From: Prorocentrum cordatum
Taxonomy: Eukaryota > Sar > Dinophyceae > Prorocentrales > Prorocentraceae
Reading direction: 5' to 3'
Length of the DNA: 36,862 nt
Assembly (NCBI GenBank): GCA_963575745.1
Contig: CAUYUJ010020246.1
Span: 124,113 to 160,974, forward strand
The position numbers were made by a program, and so were the translations under genes. Under the pieces are notes generated by a model. It worked only from the letters and a program-made list of their open reading frames with translations, did no database searches and was not told where the DNA came from. This document shows positions 10,061 to 19,720 of this stretch, one piece after another. The stretch's first letter is position 1; each line of letters opens with the position of its first letter.

Positions 10061-10804
10061 AGCGTTTAGATGTTCAAAATTTAGGTGTCGTGTGTTTGTG
10101 CCCGTGCTCGTCCGGATTCGGGAGGGGGGGAGGCATGTTGAATGTGTCTGTGTGTGGTGTTGTGCGTGGTGGTGGTGTGCGTGTGTGTGCGGTAAGAACG
10201 AGTGACGCCTGAAGGGCCAGCGCGTCGAGACATCCTCAACCTATTGAGATGGTTCCGCCCGTTTTGCATTAGACATCCTCGCAAGTTTGCGTTCCGATAC
10301 GACCGGGTCTGCGATGGTCCAGGCTGTTTCGCCTGAGACATCCTGGCAGTCCCCTCCTTACCTGTCTTCCTCCTCCTCCTCCTCCTTCTCGTCGTCCTCC
10401 TCCCTTCCATTCTCCCAGCGCCCCTGGGATCTTGGCGAGTACGTCGAGACTGCGACTGGTCAGAGGAGGAGGAGGAGGAAGCGGCGGAGTCGGGCGCATT
10501 CGTGTCATATACGTTTTCGTTGCTCTCGGGAGACTCCTCGTCGCCACGGCTGGACGCGCTTCGAAAGTGTCTTGTGCTGTGGCGTCGGTGCTTGGCCCGC
10601 CCTCACAGATCAAGGCACGCCTGGTCGACGTAATGTTTTTTTTTGCATTGTGTCAACCAGTATTTTCAGTCCGCTCTCAAGCGAAAAGCGTTTGCGAACA
10701 TCGAGCCCTGGTTTTGTGGATTCCGGAGGGGGCAATGGACTAAGAGGAGGGGGTTGAAGGGGGCCGTCTGTCATATCGCCACATGTCCCGTGTTTTGTAG
10801 AGGA
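10061..10804. other. No recognisable gene
   Basis: Contains GT-rich words near 10145-10195 and a TCC/TCG run at 10367-10400. Open frames overlap on both strands without identifiable protein features. Confidence 0.4.
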
Positions 10805-10865
10805 TGAGGTAAAAGAGGAGGAGGAGGAGGAGGAAGAGGGGGAGGAGGAGGAGAGGGAGGACGGG
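10805..10865. repeat. Short GGA purine tract
   Basis: GAGGAGGAGG-type repeat. Confidence 0.8.
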
Positions 10866-11119
10866 CCCGGGGGAGGAGTCTTGTGGATGATGGGGAAGAG
10901 AGTTGAGAGGGGGATTGAAAATAAGAAGCAAACCAGGGGGGGCGTGCCTTTAATATTCGTGTCCTCGAAGAGGGAAACGCTCGCAAAATTTTCAAAACAT
11001 GTTTTTGGCATCTTCTGGAGATTGACGCTGGGGACCACATTGATTTGCCAGAGTTTAGGGTTTTCGTGCCGCGATGCAGAAGAGAGGGTTTTGCCAGGAC
11101 GTCGCCACTGAAATGCACG
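10866..11119. other. Spacer, no gene seen
   Basis: Ordinary composition between the GGA tract and the large palindrome. No motif can be supported. Confidence 0.35.
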
Positions 11120-11480
11120 CTCGCGCGCGTCACGCCGCAGGCACACCACAGGGAAACCTCCAGCACACTGGGCACAAAAGCGCACCGACGCGCATCATCA
11201 TGTGGAGCCACTTGCGTGATTTGTACGAGACGTCTGCATGTTTTTGGTGTGTTGGCGGTGCTCGTTTTGCAGGTTAGCGCGGGGGAATTTGTCTCATTCC
11301 CTTTAAAGGAAAGACAGCTGTTTTCCCCCAAGCCAGCCTGCAAAAGAAACCCCGCCAGCACACCAAAAAACATGCAGACGTGTAGCATAAATGACGCATG
11401 TGCTTTCGCGTGTTCGTGCGTGTCGCTACGGTTTTGTGGCCTGTGTGCTCTTGGTGTGCCCGCGGTGTGCGTGCGATGCG
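11120..11480. mobile_element. Large imperfect palindrome (foldback element candidate)
   Basis: Inner arms 11230-11287 and 11323-11381 are inverted copies with few differences; both carry ACGTCTGCATG, TTTTGGTGTG, TTTTGCAGG and GGGGGAA in mirrored order. The axis is at CTTTAAAG near 11301-11308. Weaker inverted similarity continues outward to about 11120 and 11480, including a shared GGCACACCA block. There is no coding capacity, so it looks like a non-autonomous foldback element. Confidence 0.75.
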
Positions 11481-11609
11481 GTTTCGGAAAAATCGGTGCC
11501 GTAAGATTTTCCATGACTGCTCTCATGAAAACAAAGGAGCTGCAATCCAAGAAATCGTTTCCGCTCTGGCCGAGGAGTGGTTTTCGGACACTCCCGGAGG
11601 CCGATAAAT
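11481..11609. other. Spacer, no gene seen
   Basis: No repeat or coding evidence. Confidence 0.3.
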
Positions 11610-11890
11610 ATGCCATCTTGGATGCCATCTTGTGCTCTAGCACGCGGCGCTTGGTTTAGGAAAAACATCCATTTCATAAGGAATCTGCGGGTTCACGTTT
11701 TTTTTGTTGAACTTCTTGTATGCCTGTATTCCTTACTTAGGCCATCCAGTGCCAACTTGGAGACCATCTTGTGCTCGAGCACGCGGCGATGGGTCCAGCA
11801 GAAGGCTCAATTCGATAGAGGAATCTGCGGGTTCAGGTTATATGTTTCGTTTCATAGGGGAATCTGCGGTTCGAAGTTTATATAAGTTTA
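11610..11890 (+). repeat. 139-bp tandem duplication
   Basis: CCATCTTGTGCTCKAGCACG occurs at 11625 and 11764 (spacing 139). Downstream of each is GGAATCTGCGGGTTCA, which recurs a third time, slightly changed, at about 11853. It therefore holds two full units and part of a third. Confidence 0.75.
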
Positions 11891-12060
11891 AATTCTTCAT
11901 TTTCTTTGCGGCTTGAGGGTGGAGGAGGAGGGGGAGTAGGATCAGAGCGAGGGGAAGGACTTGGAGGAGGAGAACATCAGGGACGGGGGGCGGGAGGGTG
12001 GGATATGCGCAGGGAGGGGCAAGGGGTTGAACGGGAAGTGGAGGAACACAAAAACGTAAA
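11891..12060. other. Purine-rich stretch upstream of gene
   Basis: G/A-rich DNA with no repeat unit and no recognisable promoter element. Confidence 0.4.
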
Positions 12061-12106
12061 CTTGCATTATTACGTTCTTCCGGTGTCCACGCCCCCAGAA
12101 TTAACT

Positions 12107-12121
12107 CAGCTGTTTTGGTTC
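12107..12121 (+). promoter_or_regulatory. Possible decayed spliced-leader relic
   Basis: CAGCTGTTTTGGTTC differs from the leader segment TAGCCATTTTGGCTC at four of 15 positions, all transitions, and lies 15 bases before the ATG at 12137. Position and mutation type fit a decayed leader copy left by mRNA reinsertion. The outer leader bases do not match, so chance is a real alternative. Confidence 0.3.
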
Positions 12122-12136
12122 TGACGATTTGTCGGC

Positions 12137-15100
12137 ATGTCCACAGCAGTGGACGACAGCTTACCCCATGAGTTGCTTCCCAAGCTCGCTCGCCCAGGTT
12201 TCGTGCCCAACAGCACCCAGGACGATCACTTACATAAGCTCAGTGCCATGGTGTGGCATTTTATGGATAATCGCATGCGGCAGTTCCTGAGGAACCACAG
12301 TTCCATGCCAATTTCCATCAGCTACCAATCTGATTGCACGCCTTGTGCCACGCAGGAGACTTTCACAGCGGAGACCGGGGGAAAGAAGATTAGGAGATCG
12401 GGCGCCCGCTCGGGCGAGTACCTGTTGCATCGAACTTTTGCCCGGACGCCTGATCACGAACAGTGCGTTCTCTTCGGCCCTCCCGATTACTTGGCCGACA
12501 AGACGGTCATGACGCACGCAGCGGCTGCGCGGAAATATTTACTGTACCCTTTTCAGTTCGGCTGCCAGACGATAAACATCACGCACGTTGTTTTCGACGG
12601 TGCTCTTTGGGAGCCGTTGACGTCCGCGCTTTACAGCGACCGCGCCAGTGCCTTCAAGGAGCACGCTCTCAGCAACGGTGCGGACTACGACATCATGAAA
12701 CTATTCTCGTGGTTTGTGCGCGCCCCTTGCGTTTTACACTCATGCCATAATGGTTTGAAATGGGGGTTGCAACATGAGCTGGGGGACAAAGTCTACATGA
12801 AAGACGTTTGGTCTTGCGTCGCCAGTTCGAGACAAACCTTCGGAAGTTTGCAACCGTACATGAGGACGTGGATAGGTGCGCGTTTAGTCTTACGGGAGCG
12901 CGCGGAGGATGACTGGCCATGTTCTCTGTGGAGCGCGATCGGTATACCAGAAAAACTGCGTGAAGAGTTATGCCGGTTGAACCTCCGTTTCTCTGAGGGC
13001 AGCCTGCTTGCCTCTGCAGAGCACAAGGATAGCGCGACCATTCATGCGGACATTTACGCTGTGCTGCTGCAGGTGTTTCGCGTTTTCGAGTGGTCGGACA
13101 GCCGATGGTGCGGGGCTGGCAGGACTTCCAGGCAGATGTTGGGGGCAATCTTCCTGGGTGTCCAAGATTTTGTAGATTTCGCCATCGCCAGAGGCCACGG
13201 CACGTACCACTTGACGTCCTTTGGCAAACTCGACCGTCGCATGAAGCAGTTTTTCGTCCAGGCTGCTATCGGGTCATACCCCATGGATGCGTGCATGGAC
13301 GTATTATCCAATAGCTTTCGGCCGTTCCGCCGTACCCCCTCGGTCTCAGGTTTGGGGGGCTGGGGTGACTCAAACAAAACCATCGTGAGCGGTGGTTCTT
13401 CGGTGTGATGCTGCACTCTGTTGTCGTAGTGTCGGTTTGATTGTATTGTATTGCGATGCTTCGCGTGCGCCGCATTGCTTTCCACGCTTTGCGTCGGCGG
13501 GCGCTGGAGGATTCGATGACGATCGGGTTCCGCTCGTCCTGACGAAGCTTCAGCAAGAGATGGATGAGGAGGTCGAAAGTATTTTGGGCATGAGTGTTGA
13601 CGTGTGGCAAGCTTTCGGAGGAATTACGGGATTGCCTGCCCTTCATGTGCGTTCGCTGGTTGTTGACGTGGCTCTCAAGTCTGCGGCGTACATGCGCCAT
13701 AAGCTGCAGGTCGCCCATGCGCTGCCGTGGTCTGCATTATGTCTGCCTTTGGAGGAGGCGTACGAGGAGTTTGCACATATGTCCAGGCCTGGCGATGAGC
13801 TGAGCCTCAACATATGGAGTTTGATTCGCGTGGGCACCGACCGCCAAACAGTTCTCGAGGGCATATCGCTGCTGCAAAGACTGAGCTGGTCAACGAACCC
13901 GACGGAGCAGGGTCACTCACATGCCGCCCGGATCGTTCGTCACCATCGCGTCAGCGCAACGACGATGCAGGTTCGCAGCTGCGTCGGCCAGGCCCGGCCG
14001 TTGTTCGCCATCCCAGCCGACGAGAGGAAACTCGGCACGCTGTTTGCGAGGCTTCGCCGGTTGGAGGCTATGCAGCCGCAGAAGATCACCGCGAAGGCTG
14101 CTTTCGTCGGCGACCTTCTCGATCTCGCCGCTGGCGGCATCATTGCCGAAAAGCATGACGCCAGTACCAGGGGCAAGCGAACTGTTGCTACGCACGGGCG
14201 GCTTTGGCAGGCCCTTCGCCCAGAGCAGAAACGTGTGTACGAGGGGAAGGCCGCAGTGCGCAGGGCTGCTAGGATAGAGGAAATTGACGACAACGTTGCC
14301 CACGTAAGGCAGGAGATCCGAGCGGATTCGCACTGCGGACGACGAGTCCGCTGCTCGCGACGTGTCTTGCAGGTTCTCGTCTTGCCGTTTGTCTGACAGC
14401 GAGAAACGTGCATTTGACGACTTGTGGGGCCACCCCGCGTTCACTCTGAACAGGCTGGCGGATATCGAGCAGATCATGAAGCAGCCACTTGGGCCACTGA
14501 CGGAAATCGAACAGGCAGCCCTGTCAGATGCTGACCGACTGGCTGTGCCCCAGGCGCCGCCAGTGCCCGCTTGGGTCACGGGTCTGGCGAGGCATCGCGA
14601 TCACTTGCGACGTTGCCTTGTCCGCGTGCGGGATGGCGAGTGCACTCGGCACTTCAAGTTCTTATTCGGCGTGTTGTGGCCGTCGGCATTTGTGGCATTT
14701 CTCGACTTGGCTGCAGAGGTTGACCATGAAGCCTTAGCTGCACTTGCTCTTCATTGCGGCGGGGGTGACGATTGGGAGCACGCTTTCTGGTTTGCACCAG
14801 GGGCCTTCTGCTACACGGATTCATGGGGGGAGGATCTACCACTACATCCCGAAATACACGTCATGGAGGACTCTGCCTATTCATCAACCACTCGTTTGGG
14901 CAGCGATGCGGATTGGGTGCCCTGGGGTGAGTTCGAGATGAGATTCCCGGTTCGCGCGGCCAGGGCCCCCCGCGATTCCAGGGCAGGGGCTCCAGATCGC
15001 CCTTCTCGCGGCGTGCTAGCCGATGAGCCTTGGTTGCAAGACATTTTCGGCCCTGTCTCGAACGGAATCGCCATTCATCATGGCCGTCGCGCGGGTGCCA

Positions 15101-15597
15101 CTGAGTTCAGCGAAGATGCGGGCAGCGACTCCGACGACCAGTTCGAACAGCAAGATGTATGGGAGGCCCTGGCAGAGGCTCGCGCGGCGGTGCTCCATGG
15201 CGTGGAGGACGAAACGCATTTCACATATACTATCAGGGGCGGCGCGTGGACTCGTGAGCACGAGGGCGTTGACTACGACTCTTATCGAGCATATGCGGCC
15301 ACTACCGAGGGCGAGCAGTTCTTGGTGTTCCACGGCCTGGGCACGACAGCGACGTTTTCCATTGATATGTATACTGAGCATGGTTGTGGCGTGCTGTGCC
15401 GATACTGGGTTGCCAAAATGAACTTTTTCAAAGCCCTCGCTGATCAGAGCGAGGCAGGCGCGGCCCCCTTCAACGCCGAGGCCTTGGGTCGATTCGTCGA
15501 ACCACCTGAATTCGTAGAGCTGGCGTCTGCCGCTGGTGCGCCGAGACGCGTGCAGCAGCGAATCGCACGTTTGCGTTTGTTGCGGCCCTACATGTAG
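12137..15597 (+). CDS. 1078-residue unknown protein, three exons
   Basis: Three long adjoining frames (+2, +3, +1) become one reading frame if two short introns are removed. Exons are 12137-13349, 13510-14308 and 14373-15597, together 3237 bases. Visible features are a Cys-x2-His-x2-His-Asn motif (C198, H201, H204, N205) following Asp154 and Asp184, a conserved-looking WSTNPTEQGHSHA stretch (531-543), an HMG-box-like helix LWQALRPEQKRVYEGKAA (636-653), and an acidic patch in exon 3 (TEFSEDAGSDSDD). No signal peptide or membrane segment is seen. The Cys/His motif after acidic residues faintly recalls the CxxH region of hAT-type transposases, but I would not assign that family. It may belong to a dinoflagellate multi-copy family of unknown function. 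The alternative reading is a gene with two frameshifts. The start is chosen as the first ATG of the open frame. The GTG at 14362 is not a start. Confidence 0.72.
13350..13509 (+). other. Predicted intron 1 (160 nt, GT-AG)
   Basis: The junction CTCAG/GTTTGG to CTGGAG/GATTCG restores the frame exactly: the first base of the split Gly codon is 13349 and the rest is 13510-13511. It joins PSVSG to FDDDRVPLV. The AG/G pattern at both edges is typical of dinoflagellate introns. In-frame translation across this interval would stop at 13406-13408. Confidence 0.65.
14309..14372 (+). other. Predicted intron 2 (64 nt, GC-AG)
   Basis: Length must be 1 modulo 3 to join frame +3 to frame +1. AAG/GCAGGA to TCTTGCAG/G satisfies this and keeps an AG/G at both edges. 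A second acceptor at 14399 after TTTGTCTGACAG also keeps phase. The GT at 14304 does not work with either acceptor. GC donors are known in dinoflagellates. The exact ends are uncertain. Confidence 0.45.
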
Positions 15598-15689
15598 GAG
15601 AAAAATCATTGAGCATCCGCATCTCAACTCTGCCGGTTTGCTTACACATTGAATGTATGATCCTGCTGGAGTACTGTTCGCTATGTGCG

Positions 15690-16290
15690 CTGGGGCCCTC
15701 TTGGGGGGCTTTGGGAGCACTCCTGGAGCCCTCTCGGGGCCCCCTTGGAACCCTCTGGGGTCTCTTGGAGCCCTTGGGGCTCCAAGAGGGCCCCCAGAGG
15801 GCCCCAAGAGGGCCCCGAGACGGGGCTCCTTGGGTGGGCCGTGCAAGAGCTCATGGAGGCACCAAGAGGGGACCCAAGGAGCCCCCAAGAGGGTACCCGA
15901 GGAACCCCCCAAGAGGGCCCAGGGAGCCCCCAAGAGGGCCCCCAGAGGGCTCCAAGAGGGCTCTAAGAAGGCCCCCAGAGGATTCCAAGAGGGCCCCAAG
16001 ACGGGGCTCCTTGGGTGGGCCGTGCAAGAGCGCATGGGGGCCCCAAGAGGGGACCCAAGGAGCCCCCAAGAGGGAACCCAAGGAGCCCCCCAAGATGGCC
16101 CAGGGAGCCCCCAAGAGGGCCCCCAGAGGGCTCCAAGAGGGCTCCAAGAGGGCCCCCAGAGGGCTCCAAGAGCACCCTTAGAGGGCCCAACCACCTGTCA
16201 CGAAAAAGGGCCTTGTTCGTGACAGGTCGTTGGGCCCTCCTGGGGGGCTCTTGGAGCCGTCTCGGGGCTTTCCGAGGGACCCAAGAGGCC
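15690..16290. repeat. Foldback CTCTTGG/CCAAGAG array
   Basis: 15690-15775 is built of CTCTTGGGG-type words, 15776-16190 of the reverse complement CCAAGAGGG, and 16228-16280 of CTCTTGG again. Within the middle block, CGGGGCTCCTTGGGTGGGCC occurs at 15821 and 16002, a 181-bp tandem duplication. The switches at GGAGCCCTTGGGGCTCC and at 16205-16215 make long hairpins. The overlapping open frames here are artefacts. Confidence 0.88.
16181..16239. repeat. 24-bp-arm hairpin
   Basis: Arms 16181-16204 and 16216-16239 are inverted copies with one mismatch (16192 against 16228), around an 11-base loop. The inner 12 bp, ACCTGTCACGAA and TTCGTGACAGGT, are perfect. Looser similarity continues outward into the CTCTTGG array for roughly 20 more bases. 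Confidence 0.9.
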
Positions 16291-16740
16291 CCCGCGGCGG
16301 CTCCAGAGGGCCCCAAGACGGCCCCAGGCGGCTCCAGAGGGCCCCAAGACGCCTCCAGAACGTATATTGGGCAACGCACGTAGCCCGAGGTTCCCGGAGG
16401 GGCTTCCAGTGACGCCCGAAATCATGTTCCCGGAGGGGGGTCTGGGAACATCCTTCCCCCCATGGTCCTTACCCCCCCCCCCCCCATGCATGGCTTAGCG
16501 GTGCGTTCGTCCTCCGACCTCTCACCGATTCCATCGGGAGGGATGGGTCTGGACGAGGGGGGTGGGCGCGAGGAGGATGAGGGCGATCAGTCCTGTGGAT
16601 GGTGTCGCTTCGGAGTCCCCCTCGGCTCTCCCTGAAAGGCCTTTAGAGCAGCTACGATTTTGAACACGATTTTGCAATGCGATTTTTTCTACCCACTTGC
16701 CTGAGACATGTCGCCGAAAATATTGTTGGTCAGTATTGTT
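16291..16740. other. Spacer with G/C runs, no gene seen
   Basis: Includes repeated TTCCCGGAGGGG words near 16390 and 16425 and a C-run at 16471-16485. No gene is seen. Confidence 0.35.
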
Positions 16741-16980
16741 AGTGAAATCGTGGTCGATCGGGGTCCAGCTTGTTAAAAATCGTTCTCCCTTGGCCCGGGT
16801 TCCCCGTTCGAAATCGCGCTGGCGGCTCGCGGGCCCTGCATTCAAAATCGTAGGAGCGGGGATTGGAAATCGTTGCCGAAATCGTAGGGGGGGTTATGCA
16901 AAATCGTAGCCCAAATCGTCAGGGCTTGAATTCAAAATCGTCGGAGCGGGGTGTGGAAATCGTAGGGGCGATTCTGTCGG
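16741..16980 (+). repeat. AAATCGT-rich repeat with 90-bp duplication
   Basis: AAATCGT occurs about nine times. TTCAAAATCGTNGGAGCGGG occurs at 16841 and 16931, a 90-bp spacing. It lies upstream of the 678-residue gene, but no regulatory role is shown. Confidence 0.75.
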
Positions 16981-17039
16981 TGACAATGCCAACGAGTCTG
17001 GCTTCACAGCCGGGGGGTCTGGGCCTCAACTGCGCAGCC

Positions 17040-17260
17040 TGATGGCAGAGGGGCCCTGGCCTGCTGTGTCCGGCCTCGCGGCCAAGGGGGTTTGGCTTAA
17101 AGTGCGTGGCCGCGCGGCCATGGGGGGTCTGGCATCAAGTGTCAGGGTTCACAGCCCGGGGTGTTTGGCCTGGAGTGATCAGCCTGGCGGCCCAGGGTGG
17201 TTCGCCTCAAATGTCCGGCCTCGCGGCCAGGGTAGATTTGGCCCCACGTGTCTGGCCATC
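17040..17260 (+). repeat. Degenerate 35-39-bp tandem repeat
   Basis: GCGGCC-type anchors at 17078, 17114, 17153 (variant), 17188 and 17223, each followed by A/TGGGGG and TTTGGC or CTGGC words. It ends about 80 bases before the relict leader. Confidence 0.65.
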
Positions 17261-17338
17261 TCGGTGCGTGCACGTCCGCAGATATCTGCGAGCAGGCCCC
17301 CCTGCCACCCCCAATAGTTTCGTACGAAAGGGCCCCTA

Positions 17339-17360
17339 TCCGTAGCTATTTTGGCTCGCG
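17339..17360 (+). promoter_or_regulatory. Relict dinoflagellate spliced leader
   Basis: The 22 bases contain CCGTAGCTATTTTGGCTC and match the conserved dinoflagellate spliced leader at 19 of 22 positions. The differences are at leader positions 9 (C to T), 20 (A to G) and 21 (A to C). It lies on the coding strand 68 bases before the ATG at 17429, where a trans-spliced mRNA would carry its 5' end. Finding the leader in genomic DNA beside an intronless gene is the known mark of a reverse-transcribed, reinserted mRNA. Confidence 0.88.
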
Positions 17361-17428
17361 AGCTGCACCGATCGTTTCCCCTCGCATCTGCCCTGCCGCA
17401 GTGCGCCTGCCACCACCTGCGAGGAGCG

Positions 17429-19465
17429 ATGGCGCCCAAGGCGAAGACCCCGACCAAGGATGGCGCCAAGGCGAAGGCGGCCGCGAAGTCAGCTGAGAAA
17501 GCCGCCCAGGCTGCACGGAAGCAGAAAGCTGCGGCCGAGGCGAACACGCTGCTCGAGAAAGAGAGCCTCGCGCAGCAATCCAGTAAGCGAGGCCGCGCCG
17601 ACGAGGACCACAGAGCTGCTTGTTTGAAGATCATGAACGACCACTTCTCGGTTCTGAGCGACGACGACAAGTACGTGCGCCAGATCGACGGATACACGCT
17701 GGAGAAGAGGATCGACGTGGACCGCAAGCGGTGGCTCAACTACGAGCTGACCATGGGCAAAAACTATTATGATGCATTGCGGACGCAGTATTCGACTGAG
17801 GAGGCCCCCTGGAAGCGCATCAGGGTCCACGACGAGGCCGACAGCGACGACGAGGATTTGGAGGAAGCTTTATTCCAAGCTGCCAAGCACGTGGCGGACT
17901 ACGAGCCGCTAGCCCTCTGGCTCGAACAAGAAAAGCTCCCTAACCAAAAGAATGCTGCCGGCCTCATGAAGAGGGTGCTGATGTGGGACCCCAGAGCAGC
18001 CGCCGGGAAAAACGAAATCCTCATGAAGATCTTCAGCTGGTGCCAAAAAGTCAGTTTCGAGGAGCGCTACCCCGCCATTTGGCAGCTCGCCGAGGCTTTC
18101 TTCCACATTGTTCTTGACAAGAGCTACACCATTGCGAAGGCGGATGGCCTGAGTGTGAAGGGTTGGTGGTCCTGCGTGAAAGAGGCTTCCTCGTTACTCC
18201 TGGACGTCGACGCCTTCGACAAGTGCGTCAAGTGCGATAAGAATTGGAACAATGTGAAAGACGAGTTGGAGAAGGTCAGGGGCAGCGACGTGGCCAAGAG
18301 GATCTTCGCCAAGGGTTTGGCGACGATCGACGCTCGCCAGTTCGGTAATTTCATCGACGAGGCGATGGACCAGCTGGCGGCCAGCGACACCAAGGTGGAC
18401 AAGGCTGTGTACAAGAAACTCAAGGACGATCTCGAGGGCAAGTTTAAGCAGAACGCCCAGAGCATGTACGTTGCCCAGAAGCCTCGGCCAGTCAGCGTGT
18501 CTGACCGGGCGGTCATGTTCATGGTGCTGGTGAAGAGCTTCCTCGATGAGTTCCAAGTGAAGTTCTGGGCGCTCGTCTTGGGCGCCGCCGTCAAGCAGAA
18601 TTTGTTGTCAGCGCTGTTCTGTGAGAGCGACCTCGTCGATGTGACCGAGCCGGCCAGAGCGCCGCCGATCGACCCAGAACTCATCGCTCCGGCGGTTGCT
18701 GCGAGAGCCGAGGCGAAGACTTTCGTCAAGGACCCGGAGAAGGTAGGCAAGGTCGATATCAAGACAGCCCTGGTGAACAACGACCGCGCCCTCTGCAGGA
18801 TGCACGAGGGGTGGAAGGTGTACATGAACTTCTGGCTTTCCCAGTGCGGCTCCGCGGGAGAGGAGCGCATGGTCTCCGAGGTGGTTGGCTTGCTGGCTAC
18901 CCCGACAGAGGATCGCAAGTTGAAGGCGTGCAAGGACGGCATACAGAGGTTGATCAAGTCGAAGCTATATCAGTTCATCGGCACAACCCTGCAGACCGAG
19001 ATGACCACCGTGGGCGGGTGGATCACATCGATGCACGCGGGCCGCTGCCCCGCGCTCCCTAAGACGGTCGTGAAGGACAGCTTCTACGAGACAGTCGTGA
19101 ATCAGCTCCCGAATTTCTACCGCGAGCCGAAGCCCGAGGGCGGCGGGGAGGTCGTGGGCCGAGATGCCCTTCAGCTCCTCTACGCGGCGACCGAGAGCGT
19201 TGGGGGCGATGTGGCGTCAGTCAAGCTGAAGCCTTTCGCCGCCTACAATTGGCTGCTCACCCAGGACGAGAAAAAGAAGGTGCAGGACTGGACCTCGGCC
19301 GCGATCAAGAAGGAGACGGGCAAAGACGTCGTCGCGTCCAAGGGCGGCGGCGGGGGCGGCGCCGCCGCCGCAGCCAGCTCGAAGGGGGTGCCCGCCAGCT
19401 CAAAGAAGAAGCCGACTGACGAGGCCATTTTGCGGGCTTCCACCAAGGCTCTGTTCAAGAACTGA
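17429..19465 (+). CDS. 678-residue Lys-rich unknown protein, intronless retrogene
   Basis: A single uninterrupted frame of 2 kb. I prefer the ATG at 17429 (MAPKAKTPTKDG) over the in-frame ATG at 17351, because the latter lies inside the relict leader. The N-terminus (1-36) is Lys/Ala-rich and basic, KRGR at 53-56 could serve nuclear import, and an acidic run DEADSDDEDLEEA lies at 135-147. The middle is mixed charged and helical, with WW near the second quarter. The C-terminus has a Gly/Ala linker (GGGGGGAAAAASS) and ends DEAILRASTKALFKN. No catalytic motif, signal peptide or membrane helix is evident. Codon use is GC-rich and consistent throughout, indicating selection on the protein. I do not recognise the family; a dinoflagellate-restricted nuclear protein is a guess. 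Absence of introns plus the relict leader supports origin by retroposition. Confidence 0.88.
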   Translation: MAPKAKTPTKDGAKAKAAAKSAEKAAQAARKQKAAAEANTLLEKESLAQQSSKRGRADEDHRAACLKIMNDHFSVLSDDDKYVRQIDGYTLEKRIDVDRKRWLNYELTMGKNYYDALRTQYSTEEAPWKRIRVHDEADSDDEDLEEALFQAAKHVADYEPLALWLEQEKLPNQKNAAGLMKRVLMWDPRAAAGKNEILMKIFSWCQKVSFEERYPAIWQLAEAFFHIVLDKSYTIAKADGLSVKGWWSCVKEASSLLLDVDAFDKCVKCDKNWNNVKDELEKVRGSDVAKRIFAKGLATIDARQFGNFIDEAMDQLAASDTKVDKAVYKKLKDDLEGKFKQNAQSMYVAQKPRPVSVSDRAVMFMVLVKSFLDEFQVKFWALVLGAAVKQNLLSALFCESDLVDVTEPARAPPIDPELIAPAVAARAEAKTFVKDPEKVGKVDIKTALVNNDRALCRMHEGWKVYMNFWLSQCGSAGEERMVSEVVGLLATPTEDRKLKACKDGIQRLIKSKLYQFIGTTLQTEMTTVGGWITSMHAGRCPALPKTVVKDSFYETVVNQLPNFYREPKPEGGGEVVGRDALQLLYAATESVGGDVASVKLKPFAAYNWLLTQDEKKKVQDWTSAAIKKETGKDVVASKGGGGGGAAAAASSKGVPASSKKKPTDEAILRASTKALFKN

Positions 19466-19720
19466 TTCTGTTAGGGCGTTGCGGCCCCCTGCCCCCTCCC
19501 CGCCTCCTCTGCCGCCCCGTCTTGTCCCCTCCTACTCCTTGCCCTCCGCCCTGTGCCGGTGCGATCCCCTGCTCCTCTGCACTCCTCTTCCCTCCCCTCT
19601 CGACTGGCGCCTCGGACCGATGCTGTTGGGCAGCTCGATGGCACAAGGGTCAGCTCGGACCGATGCTGTAGGGCAGTTCGGGCCGATGCTGAGGGCGCCC
19701 TCGAACTTGTGCGTTCTCTA
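19466..19720 (+). other. Pyrimidine-rich 3' flank with short repeats
   Basis: A C/T-rich trailer follows the stop. CGGACCGATGCTG occurs at 19613 and 19656, and CGGGCCGATGCTG near 19679. No genomic poly(A) tract is visible, so the 3' end of the inserted copy cannot be fixed. Confidence 0.5.

Noticed and set aside
15406-15422. Leader-like GCCAAAATG on the reverse strand
   Set aside because: It lies inside exon 3 of the 1078-residue gene, and the similarity is confined to nine bases.
15609-16222. Pro/Arg/Gly-rich open frames in both directions
   Set aside because: They come from the CCAAGAGGG foldback array, open in several frames at once.
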